Of a stretch of 64,000 bases of DNA, positions 55,638 through 64,000 are shown piece by piece. Origin of the DNA: Dichetophora obliterata (lineage: Eukaryota; Arthropoda; Insecta; Diptera; Sciomyzidae). Made by a program: the position numbers and the translations under genes. The stretch lies in assembly GCA_963920525.1 (NCBI GenBank), contig OY986440.1, positions 19,316,068 to 19,380,067 on the forward strand. Reading direction: 5' to 3'. Every line of letters starts with the position of its first letter. The stretch's first letter is position 1. The notes below the pieces were generated by a model. That model was not told the origin of the DNA and ran no database searches. It saw nothing but the letters and a program-made list of their open reading frames with translations.

Positions 55638-56441
55638 CTCGAAATCAACATTCTACGAAGTGCCAAATAAATATTATTCGTGTGTGATGCTATTTTTTTT
55701 TTTTAATTAAAACAAAATTTCATTCATTGTTTCGAATTGGCAGAGATCATCATATCAGTTTGTGCTATGATTTACAACGAAAAATTCACGGAATGCTGCA
55801 AAACTCTGACGTAATTTTTAATTCAATTTCGAGTATAGCATTTAGCCAAAAACGTTTTATTTTTGTTTTAATGTTTTGTAACATGTTTAACGGAAATGTT
55901 TTGCCGTAACTTATAACAAAAAAAATTGTATTTAGTTGGAATTTTGTTAAAAAAATTTTGCAAGTAGCACTGAGAAACTTTATTTCCATCTTGAAGGGCT
56001 TTTAATTTTCTTTTTTGCTCTTTCATGATTGGGCGTTTTTCCACAATAAGACAATCTTGTCGACGCTTCGTAGACCGTTGAAGTAAACGCGCCTTAAAGT
56101 CACTGCACTCTGAAGTGCAAGGCTAAATAATTCTTACTTCAAGTGTCCTGAATGTCTAATGAGCCGCTGCAACTAGGCGTCGCACAGTAGGACAAGGCCT
56201 TGTTCGTCTTCAATGAAAAAGAATTGTTTTCTGTATAACCTTTTTCACACTTCATACTATATATTCCAGGTGTAACGTGGATGCTTTCGTAGTTTTTTTA
56301 GAGATTTGTACTTCGCTCGCCCATTGTATTTAAGATAAAGCAAAACAATAGGCACCAAACCGTACCCAAGAACATCTATACACAAATTTTCATGCTATTC
56401 GGATAAGCTGTTTATGAGTTTTTTTAAGAAATTTAAACTAC
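55638..56441. other. AT-rich DNA, no feature seen
   Basis: GCGTCGCACAGTAGGACAAGGCC near 56178-56202 resembles CACAGTAGGACAAAGCCCAG near 25709-25728, a minor shared repeat. Nothing else. Confidence 0.35.
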
Positions 56442-56443
56442 AT

Positions 56444-56474
<31 letters not shown>
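56442..56474 (-). repeat. (TAAA)n tail of a LINE
   Basis: (ATTT)n on the plus strand, eight units, directly at the 3' side of the minus-strand LINE that follows. Simple-repeat tails of this kind are usual for CR1/Jockey-like elements. Confidence 0.7.
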
Positions 56475-56478
<4 letters not shown>

Positions 56479-57690
56479 CACTTGTCTTGGAACAATATTT
56501 CTTATAGACTAGAGCAATAAGTAATTGATTAATTTAAAATAACGTTACAAAATGGTATTAAGAAAAATTCTCATTTGATTTTTGGATATGGAAAAATCGG
56601 CAACTTAAGACATTGAACAGATTAAGAGCTCTTAAAACAAACGCATTTGCAGCATAGTTAGTGCGACACATTTCCAAATAGAAATAATTAAAACTTCGTA
56701 GAGTTCTAGCCGGTGCATTAAACTTAATCATTTCTAGCAATTCAGGACTATCGACAACACCAAAAATTATGTCATGGATATAAAGTAGAGACAAAATATT
56801 TCTCCTACTCTCTAAAGATTTAAGACCAATTAAAAGACATTAAAAGAGCGTAAAACAAACCTAGTAAAAGATTTTTGGACTCGTTCAAGTCTCAACTTAT
56901 GCGTCGAATAATGCGGGTACCAAACAACGGCCGCATACTCAAGTCTGGAACGAACCAAACTTATGAACAACACTTTTAAAGTATAGGGATCCAAAAAGCA
57001 AAAAATGTTACGACGAATGAACGCCAGCATGGCATAAGCCTTTGGAATAACATAGTCCAAATGTGAGGCAAACGAAAACTTAACATCAAAGACAACCCCA
57101 AGGTCTTTAAACGGATTAACAGATACTAACTTTGTAGACGCAATATGATATGAAGACGAACATTAGAAGACCTCGAGCAAGACATGAAACACATTTACTC
57201 AAATTAAGAAAGAGACAATTATTAGAACACCAACTATAAAGTTTCTAAATTTCACTTTGAAGAAATTCACAGTCGGACGAGTTTTTGACTTTTAGGAAAA
57301 TTTTTAGGTCATCAGCATATAACAAGCAATTGCTGTGAGGGAAAAGAAAAGTAATATCGCCGAAAATACTTCGTTGAGGAACCCCAGAGGTAGCCGCATA
57401 GGGTAGGATTTAGCGTTATCAGAAGCAACAACACACTGCCTATTGGATAAGTAAGATCTTAGCCAACTAAGAAAACTTGAATGAAAGCCCATCCTCTTCA
57501 ATTTTTCAACTAAAAGAAAATGGGAGACTTTGTCAAAAGCTTTTGACAAATCAGGGTAAATCACGTCAACTTGATGTCCTTCCAAAAACGACGATAAGCA
57601 GTATTCAGAGAAAATTACCAAATTTGAAACAGTAGACCGCCTAGGCATAAAACCATGCTGATAAGGAGATATAATATTCTTTACATTATT
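56475..57690 (-). pseudogene. Jockey/CR1-like LINE RT, 5'-truncated
   Basis: From N to C on the minus strand: GFMPRRSTVSNLVIF (RT start), YPDLSKAFDKVSH (motif A, first Asp), LVEKLKRMGFHSSFLSWL, SNRQCVV, and LLYADDLKIF (motif C, at about 57290-57320, in another frame). DYVIPKAYAMLAFIRR, FISLVRSRLEYAAVVWYPHY (thumb) and a C-terminal LLEMIKFNAPARTLRSFN/CRTNYAANAFVLRA block follow. At least three frameshifts. The endonuclease half is missing. The order is colinear with a normal LINE, so this is a single 5'-truncated insertion ending in the (TAAA)n tail. Confidence 0.87.
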
Positions 57691-58275
57691 AGATAGCGCC
57701 CTCTAGTGTGAAATATAGAACCAAAACACTTCTTATTCCTAAAAAAAAAATCTGCCCAACAGAAAATTGGTTGCATTTAAGTGAAGTAATGATTTTACTG
57801 GACAGTTACTCGAAAATTTCAGGTCTTACAGCAAAAACTAATAAAATGTGATGACAGTCGATAAAATGCCGAAAGAAAGCGAAAAAAGCAAATTAATACA
57901 ATTACTTAGAAAAAAACTTAAATGATTGTTTTTCAAGATAGTTAAAATCACAGAAGAAGATGAAAAAGAACTGAATTTGGATTTGCACAATTAACAGCGC
58001 AAGTTTGTGCAAAAGGTTTTCCATACGATTTTTGACAGCTCATTTGCGAAGGTGGAAAAATGGACAGTTTGCATAGTATACAAGGGTTTAGCGCGTTTAG
58101 ATGAATACTTTTACTATATTCATTTCTTTTTTTTTTTTCTTGTGGGAAGAGTGCAACTTTTACAATTCATGAACCATTTCAGATAAATTAAGAGAAAAAT
58201 ACAAGAATTCTTTAACTTTTCCGTTCAAGAGTCAAAACGACGATTTTGCGATTTTTAAAAACAAGTCATGGGATT
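57691..58275. other. AT-rich DNA, no feature seen
   Basis: No repeats, coding or RNA signals recognised. Confidence 0.35.
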
Positions 58276-58283
58276 GTCTTAAG

Positions 58284-58606
58284 CATGGTATAATTATTTG
58301 ACAAGGTAGCCGTGACAGTTTTTTGGCGACTGGTTGTTGTCAAAAACAGCTAAAGAAGTTGTAGTTTGCTGCTGTTGACTAGCTAAGTCCTTATTTTTAA
58401 CTTTTCTCTGATTCATTAAATTTGTGGGCGAAGTTTATTGGAATGTTTTTAGTTTGCTACGATTGACTAGCTATGTTTAAGTCTTTGCTTATTTCTTCAC
58501 ATTTCTTTGATTAATTGCATCAACAGCTAATTTTGACAACTACCCATCGCCGCTCGTGAGAAAAAACCAAGTCTACGCTACTACCTTGTCAAATAATTAT
58601 ACCATA
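58284..58606. mobile_element. hAT-like MITE with perfect 8-bp TSD
   Basis: Target duplication GTCTTAAG at 58276-58283 and 58607-58614. TIR CATGGTATAATTATTTGACA on the left matches the inverse of the right end, continuing AGGTAG, with one terminal mismatch. The interior has GACTGGTTGTTGTCAAAAAC and its inverse. 323 bases, no coding. The 8-bp duplication fits hAT (or P-like) transposases. Confidence 0.88.
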
Positions 58607-58614
58607 GTCTTAAG

Positions 58615-59329
58615 AACATCCCAAACCATGCGTAAATATGCCATGTTTTGTGCAAACAATTAGGAAATGTTTTTACATTTTGCATAATTTTAAAAGAAAA
58701 TTGAAATCAAAGTGCAGAAAAACTTGGCTTCTCTGTCAAGTGAGTTTTATTTACTTCCAAAGCGTTAACGACCTAAAATACAATGCTGAATTTGTAAAGC
58801 TTTTTCGACTTTACAATGTGGCAAACAGACGCCAGATCATTCACAGTCACTAGATCTTTACCACTGGAGCACCTGTGGGCATTGTTAGAACTGTTAGGGC
58901 CACTTAACAGTAGCTGCTTGGGTGGCCATTTTTTTATAGCCCTTTAAATTTTTCAAAAGGCCACGCACGCTCCATGCAGGTCGGCCATCGGACTATTAAC
59001 TAGCCATTAAGTCTCTCATTTACATAACAACACATACCTTTTTTGTTTTTTTTGTGTCTCACTTAGCTACATACTGATTAAGTTGGCCGCGAAGTTATGA
59101 ATTAGTTACAGCGGTTAAACCTCTTTAAGTACCATATTAAATATTTATTTAACCCAGTAATGGAGATGATGTCATATGGCATCACTAAGTTGGGTGTCGC
59201 AAAACTAACGGTATCATATAAAAATTAGTTAAAATCAAAATGAGATCCAAATTAGCCCATGTGCAAAAAAAATTGTCTCGTCTTAAAAGAGTGAAAATAA
59301 CTTGGTCTCAAGGCTCATAGCTATTATAA
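58615..59329. other. No recognised features
   Basis: Mixed AT-rich sequence. A GC-richer patch at 58860-59000 (GGCCACTTAACAG, GGTCGGCCATCGG) carries no recognised coding signal. Confidence 0.35.
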
Positions 59330-60664
59330 TAATTCTCAAAATTTACAAAACATAACTTCAAAGGATAGAGAATTTCAATACAAAAATGTGTTTTATCAAT
59401 AAAGATGGTGAATGGTATAAAAAAAAATTTTAGCGTTAACTTTTGATTGGAAAGAGATATTGGGTAATTTTTGCACATAAATTATTTTTGAGACTTGACT
59501 TTTTTGTAAAAAATATAAAAACATTTAGAAAAAAAAAATTTCGCCAAAAAATCAGTTGTTTTGATGACAAAAACAGTAAAATAATTTTTGCTCTTAAGCT
59601 TAGTAAGCTGTAGCAACTAAAAAAATTTTCATAAGAAATACATTGAGATTTTTGAAAACGAACAGGCAGCGAAATTTTTTTCCCCAGCTAGTACGCTGTA
59701 GAAGAGAAAATTATTGCTATGTTGCCAAATTTCCACTCGTGAGTGGAGAGTTGAAATATCAAAATTTTGCTGTCGATTATATGCACGTACATTTCATTGG
59801 CGCAGAAATTTGCCATTCAACAATAAAAAATAAGCAGTATGTATGTTTAAGTGTTGAATTTGTTATTTAACAAATTTATTGTTGCATTTATATAGTTTAT
59901 TAATGAGTAGTCATGCCTCTTATAGGATATAAAATTGCAGCAATAAAAATATGAATCTGTCAACCAGAACAGCAAGTGCTTTTTCTCCACACAAAAATTT
60001 TGACTCTACACCAAAATTTCGCGTGTAGAGTTATATGCCCAAAAATTGTCGTTCCTACAGCATACTAAGCTTTAGCTGGAAGAGTTTTTGGAAATAACTA
60101 TTATGTCATATGAAAGGTAGTCAGATATGCAATTTTTACTTGCTTTTATTAATACAACAAAAACAATTTTTGAGTAAATAGTCAATATTTTGTAACTTTT
60201 TTTGAAAAAAATATATAAAAATATATGCGGTAAAGTTCAAACTATTTTTGTGAAGTGCTTTTATTATATTTTTGAACAAAAAAAATTCAATCAAGTATAT
60301 TTGCAAACAAAGGAGCTGTTTGCAGATATTTGAAAGTCAAAACTTTGATTATTCACGTGGTTTTTCTTATTCTTGGGTAATGATGTTTTATGAAAATGTT
60401 CTTGAACTAAAAACTTCTACAATTTTTAAAGATTTATGAAAGTTTTTGGTGTCAAAACAACAAAAACATTTTAAAATTAAATTGACAAAAAACTTCGACC
60501 AGAAAAAGTATTACAATAACAAAATTAATGATAATTGGAAAAGGTCGGAGGGGGCGTGACAAAAAATAAGTGTGTAATAATTTCATCTAGGATACACTTA
60601 ATATATATACCAAACTTGAGCGAAATCCCTCAAGCCGTTTAGAATTGTATAAAGGCCAAACAAA
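59330..60664 (+). repeat. Long repeat family, copy R3 (interrupted)
   Basis: Matches the second half of R1 and R2: GTTAACTTTTGATTGGAAAG (about 59435), ACAAAAACAGTAAAATAATT (59570), GTCATATGAAAGGTAG (60104) and GAGCGAAATCCCTCAAGCCG (about 60619). It contains the TTA-flanked element 59597-60071, is uninterrupted at the site where R1 holds the TTAA element, and is followed by copy B of the CACACAG element. Confidence 0.72.
59597..60071. mobile_element. TTA-flanked element AGCTTAGTATGCTGTAGG
   Basis: The ends AGCTTAGTAAGCTGTAGCAA and the inverse AGCTTAGTATGCTGTAGGAA match at 18 of 20 positions. TTA at 59594-59596 and 60072-60074. R1 and R2 show the empty site (GCTTGGCTGGAAGA). A 3-bp TWA duplication points to PIF/Harbinger. 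A truncated copy lies at 27768-28207. The open frame across it is not conserved between the copies. Confidence 0.85.
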
Positions 60665-60670
60665 CAAGCA

Positions 60671-61605
60671 CACACAGAAAAAAAATCATTTCAAAATCAA
60701 CTAGAATAATAATGATTTTACATATTTCCACTATGATTTTGCTTCATAGAGATTTATAGTAAAATCATTGTGATTTTCATGTAAAAAAATTTAAAATCAT
60801 TATGATGGTCGTGTTGAATCATTATGAAATGCAGCTGAATCCTAACCTCAGTTTGAAATGAAAAGAACTTTAAGTTGGTTTTATTTAGTTTTTTTATTGA
60901 AAAATATAAAAGAATGCAACTTATAATTACAAAACATACCTCAATTTTTCTCCAACTAAATAATTTTTCCTGATAACGTGCTCGAAGTCCTATGGGTGGT
61001 ATAGCTTACTGTTTATCTTCCTTAGATAAGTACCATTTAACTTTTCTAGTCAACTGAACCTTCTATTTCTATTGAAAAGTAATACAGCATTTTGATATTA
61101 TTTTGTTATAGCAACATAAGTCACATATCGCATTACCTTGTTCATCTGCGTCGAAGTTTATGAATTCGACTACTTCCACTTGTATTTAATTTTCATTCCA
61201 CTTGTTTTACTTTTTCAGCTATTACAAACTATTTTAATTTTTAACGAAGCTACTTCTCGCGATAAAACTTCTAATGTGCTAGAAACAACGGAACTTCTTC
61301 AGCACGCAAAATTTTTTTTTACATGATGCAATAATAATTTTACTAGATTTCATAATGATTCATCATAATGTCATAATGATTCGACATGAAATCATAATGA
61401 TTCTACATGAAATCGTGTTGATTAACTTTTTACATGATGCAATAATGGTTTTACTGATTTTCATAATAATTCTACATGAAATCATAAAGATTTTACATGA
61501 AATCATAATGATTTTTATGTCGCTGCCACCATGAAATATAAAATCATGTAAAATGAAATCAACTATGCCTTTCAATGATTTTACTATGCAAAATTTTTCT
61601 GTGTG
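60671..61605. mobile_element. CACACAG-ended element, copy B, with 6-bp TSD
   Basis: The ends CACACAGAAAAA and TTTTTCTGTGTG are perfect 12-base inverses. A perfect 6-bp duplication, CAAGCA, lies at 60665-60670 and 61606-61611. Subterminal arrays of AATCATTATGATTTTACATG-type words flank a unique core that matches copy A. The minus-strand relic 61069-61188 corresponds to that in copy A. I cannot assign a superfamily: 6-bp duplications exclude Tc1/mariner, piggyBac, Harbinger and hAT. Confidence 0.85.
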
Positions 61606-61750
61606 CAAGCAGAAAAAGATTATTATTAATAAAAATTAAACATTTATTGCCGCTCCGAATAAATGTCCGATCAATGAAAAAAGCTGTTCAATATCAGCGG
61701 TATTCAAAAAGTACCGGTAGTGGTGGTAATCAATGCAAAATGAACACATT

Positions 61751-62200
61751 AGGGATATTCACAATGTGGTGTATTGCCCTTGTAGTTATTGTGTATTTTT
61801 GATAAATTTTATATTTCTAGTAAAATTACAAAAACAAAATGTACAGTATTCAAAATACAACCCTGTGGGAAAAAATGCAACGATGGAACGATATTGTACT
61901 CTTGGTAAATTTTATTGTGTATTAGACCAGCTGATCGCAAAAGCACTTCTACTCAGCATGGAGGAAGCTACCGACAACGCTGTAAGTTAATTTAATAAAA
62001 AATAATATAATTTAGTGTTTCGTTTCCATTTTTGTGTGATTTCCTTTAGTTAAATGATGATTTAAATTAATATTTTCAAACGAAAGAACATAAAAGATCA
62101 GCTGATTTTAAAAAATACAATGCTTTCGTTAACAACAAGTTGTAATTATTGTAAATATTGTAAAAATTTATCAGAAATACACCACATCGTGAATACCCCT
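61751..62200. mobile_element. TIR element AGGGATATTCACAATGTGG
   Basis: AGGGATATTCACAATGTGGT at 61751 is inverted at 62178-62200 (ACCACATCGTGAATACCCCT) with two mismatches. The interior has a GCT|GTAAGT motif at about 61980, which looks like a splice donor, and a frame MERYCTLGKFYCVLDQL before it, but nothing recognisable. A similar terminus is near 17277. Confidence 0.55.
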
Positions 62201-63119
62201 ATTAATTAACAATAGCGTCATGCAATATTATATTATTTGCATATGCAACAGCCTTTTTTTGTAGCAAATGTATGAATGTTCAAATGCATACCAAGGGTTT
62301 TTGTTTTTGTAAATGCAGCTAATTTTGCATTTGCAATGATGCACCAAGATCTTGAATAACCCTTATTAATAAATACTTGAAACTTAGCTATTATTATTTA
62401 ATACACCTAAAACTTAACTATACTAAATATATATTTAAAAAAAAAACTCAAATGCTTACAAATTTGCTATTAATACTTCGAAAAAATTACAAAAGCTATG
62501 CACTTAATAGAGGTGTGTATAACTATCAGTTAATCTGCACGCATTTGATAATATGCAAAGTTTTTGCATTTTTGCATTTAATTAATATCTATAACTACTT
62601 GAGCAGCACTACATTAAAAACTTAAGTTATCTTAGGTAATAATCTAAGGTAATAAGTGCAAAAAAAAATAAAAAAAAACTAGAGCAAAAAACAAATACTA
62701 ATTCATCGCGATGTCTTCTCTCATAATAAAATTTTCCCTTGGATGCTAATTAACATATGAATTTTTTTAGTGAGAATTAAATTTAATTAAATTTAATTAA
62801 ATTAATCTTTTCCAGGGTGTTCATGAAATTTAATTGGTGGGCCAACACAAAAAAAAAACCAAAAACAAAATATGGCACATAGTATTTTTTTCTGTTTCTA
62901 TTTTGGTAACAATATTTATATGCAAAACCAAAAACAAATCTTTTATTTGTTTGTAAAAATTTAGTGCACTGGACGCGCAGCTTGTGTTGTTGTTGTTTTT
63001 TTGTGCGTGTTTATGTGTTTGCATAAGCAAATGTTGCATACGTTGGAAAGATAGAGTTGATGATAGAAAAAGGGCCGCTTCCGCCAAACCGGCCACTATA
63101 AACGCGGCCTTGCTCATAC
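62201..63119. other. AT-rich DNA with short repeats
   Basis: (ATTTAATTAA)n at about 62776-62806; TTG-rich tract near 62982-63000. GCCACTATAAACGCG at 63095 recurs at 109-123, an unexplained short match. Confidence 0.4.
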
Positions 63120-63570
63120 ATTGTACCCTTCTAGGAATTAATTCGGAAGAGATATTAACTATTTGCAAAATTTTTTTTAGGGGACCCCTATAAGGGTGGC
63201 ATATAGGGGGATATATGTTGCACAAAAAATTGAATGTGAAAAAAATAATAGGACTAGCAAAAACAAACGGACGAAATATTAACTATTTCCGACATTTTAT
63301 GTAGCCATTTATTTGACCCCCAGAAGGAAGGCAGAGTATAAAAGGAATAATAAGTCGAGCCCGATTTTAACCTTCTAGGCATTAATTCGGAAGTGATATA
63401 AACTATTTACGGCATTTTTTTTTGTATGGATACCTCCAGAATAGGTGACAGATATGGGTGAGTTTGTTCAGAAGCAATGTTGAAAGTCAAAAAATTATGA
63501 GACCACTTCATGCATTTGAGCCTTCTAGGGGTCAATTCGGGTGAGATATAAGCTATTTTCTTCATTGTGT
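63120..63570 (+). repeat. Degenerate tandem repeat CCTTCTAGGNNTTAATTCGG
   Basis: CCTTCTAGG(A/C)ATTAATTCGG followed by AAG(A/T)GATAT(T/A)AACTATTT occurs at about 63127 and 63372. A diverged unit, CCTTCTAGGGGTCAATTCGG, lies at about 63523, and a partial unit (GAAATATTAACTATTTCCG) at 63274. Unit spacing varies between 150 and 245 bases. Confidence 0.65.
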
Positions 63571-63605
63571 TGTATCGAAAGCAACAACCACACTTCTAAC
63601 AATTC

Positions 63606-63870
63606 GTTGACTTTTGTTGTTATTACGAATGTTGCGATTGTATATAAGCATCACAATGAGCAACGTACAGAAACATTAGTTGTCACGAAATCGGTAACTA
63701 GGAACCGATAACGGCTGACGTCACACAAATCGGTAACTTACCGAATTTTGTTACAGGAACGCGCTACATATCAGCGAGTAAGTTCAAGTTCTTGCTCAGG
63801 ACACTTTTAAAAAATAGTACCTATTAATTCTAGTGAAATAATAAAATCTTGTTTATTTTGTATTTTAATT
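63606..63870 (+). promoter_or_regulatory. Possible LTR or promoter fragment
   Basis: TGTTGTTATTACGAATGTTG is followed by a TATA box, TATATAAG, at about 63641-63648, an ATCACAATGAGC start-like text and an AATAAAATC signal at about 63839. The order TG start, TATA box, polyadenylation signal resembles an insect LTR, but no partner or end is visible in the window. Confidence 0.25.
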
Positions 63871-64000
63871 TCATTTCAATTTATCTCATTATTAGTGACA
63901 AAATCAATATTGCTATACTTTTAACTTTTTTATATTTTTTAAATGAAAATTTTTTATTATGACATATAACTTATACAAGTTATTACAACACTTTTTTGTT

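Noticed and set aside
61881..61982. Exon MERYCTLGKFYCVLDQL... ending at a GTAAGT donor
   Set aside because: It lies inside the TIR element 61751-62200 with no second exon or known domain; kept only as a note in that entry.

Overview
The window is AT-rich, intron-like eukaryotic DNA packed with transposable elements (TEs). The element mix points to a dipteran insect: mauritiana-type and other mariners, IR/DR-type Tc1 elements, a Gypsy-group errantivirus with a tRNA-Ser-type primer site, Jockey/I-type LINEs, tRNA-derived SINEs, and long TG and CAA microsatellites. A true fruit fly (Tephritidae) is my best guess, but that is an impression and not a proof. I see no complete host gene. The one host-like signal is a possible first coding exon at 814-870 (+), 19 codons ending exactly at a consensus splice donor. 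If it is real, most of the window is the upstream part of a large first intron.

Layout. 0-3.3 kb: candidate exon, TG repeat, palindromic elements. 3.8-4.7 kb: tRNA-derived SINE split by a TTAA-flanked MITE. 5.6-7.0 kb: decayed Ty3/gypsy pol. 7.2-11.9 kb: palindromes, then an hAT-like element with an 8-bp TSD carrying a full-length Tc1 element, then another TTAA element. 13.0-15.3 kb: a mariner split by a TIR element that carries a piece of a transposon-associated protein. 17.6-21.1 kb: three LINE fragments, one with intact target duplications inside another. 23.8-25.2 kb: Helitron with the C-terminal part of its helicase. 26.3-31.6 kb: second SINE copy, LINE pieces, and nested MITEs with TA or TTAA duplications. 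32.6-36.7, 41.6-45.9 and 59.3-60.7 kb: three copies of one long repeat (R1, R2, R3), each broken by different insertions. 37.8-40.4 kb: SINE inside Tc1 inside another TIR element. 46.5-47.5 and 60.7-61.6 kb: two copies of an unassigned TIR family. 47.6-55.6 kb: a nearly full-length errantivirus provirus with 99%-identical LTRs and a mariner in gag. 56.4-57.7 kb: Jockey-like LINE. 58.3-58.6 kb: hAT-like MITE. The right end holds degenerate tandem repeats and a possible LTR.

Functional state. Every long transposon reading frame carries at least one stop, frameshift, deletion or insertion, so nothing here looks autonomous. The most informative feature is the stratigraphy. Because repeats recur within the window, several insertions can be compared with their own empty sites in a paralogous copy, which fixes element boundaries and target duplications without outside data. 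The least explained items are the cohort of TTAA-bounded palindromic elements, the CACACAG element pair with a 6-bp target duplication and a shared coding relic, the GERFHQ-containing nested element, and the MITEs that embed a tRNA-like sequence.
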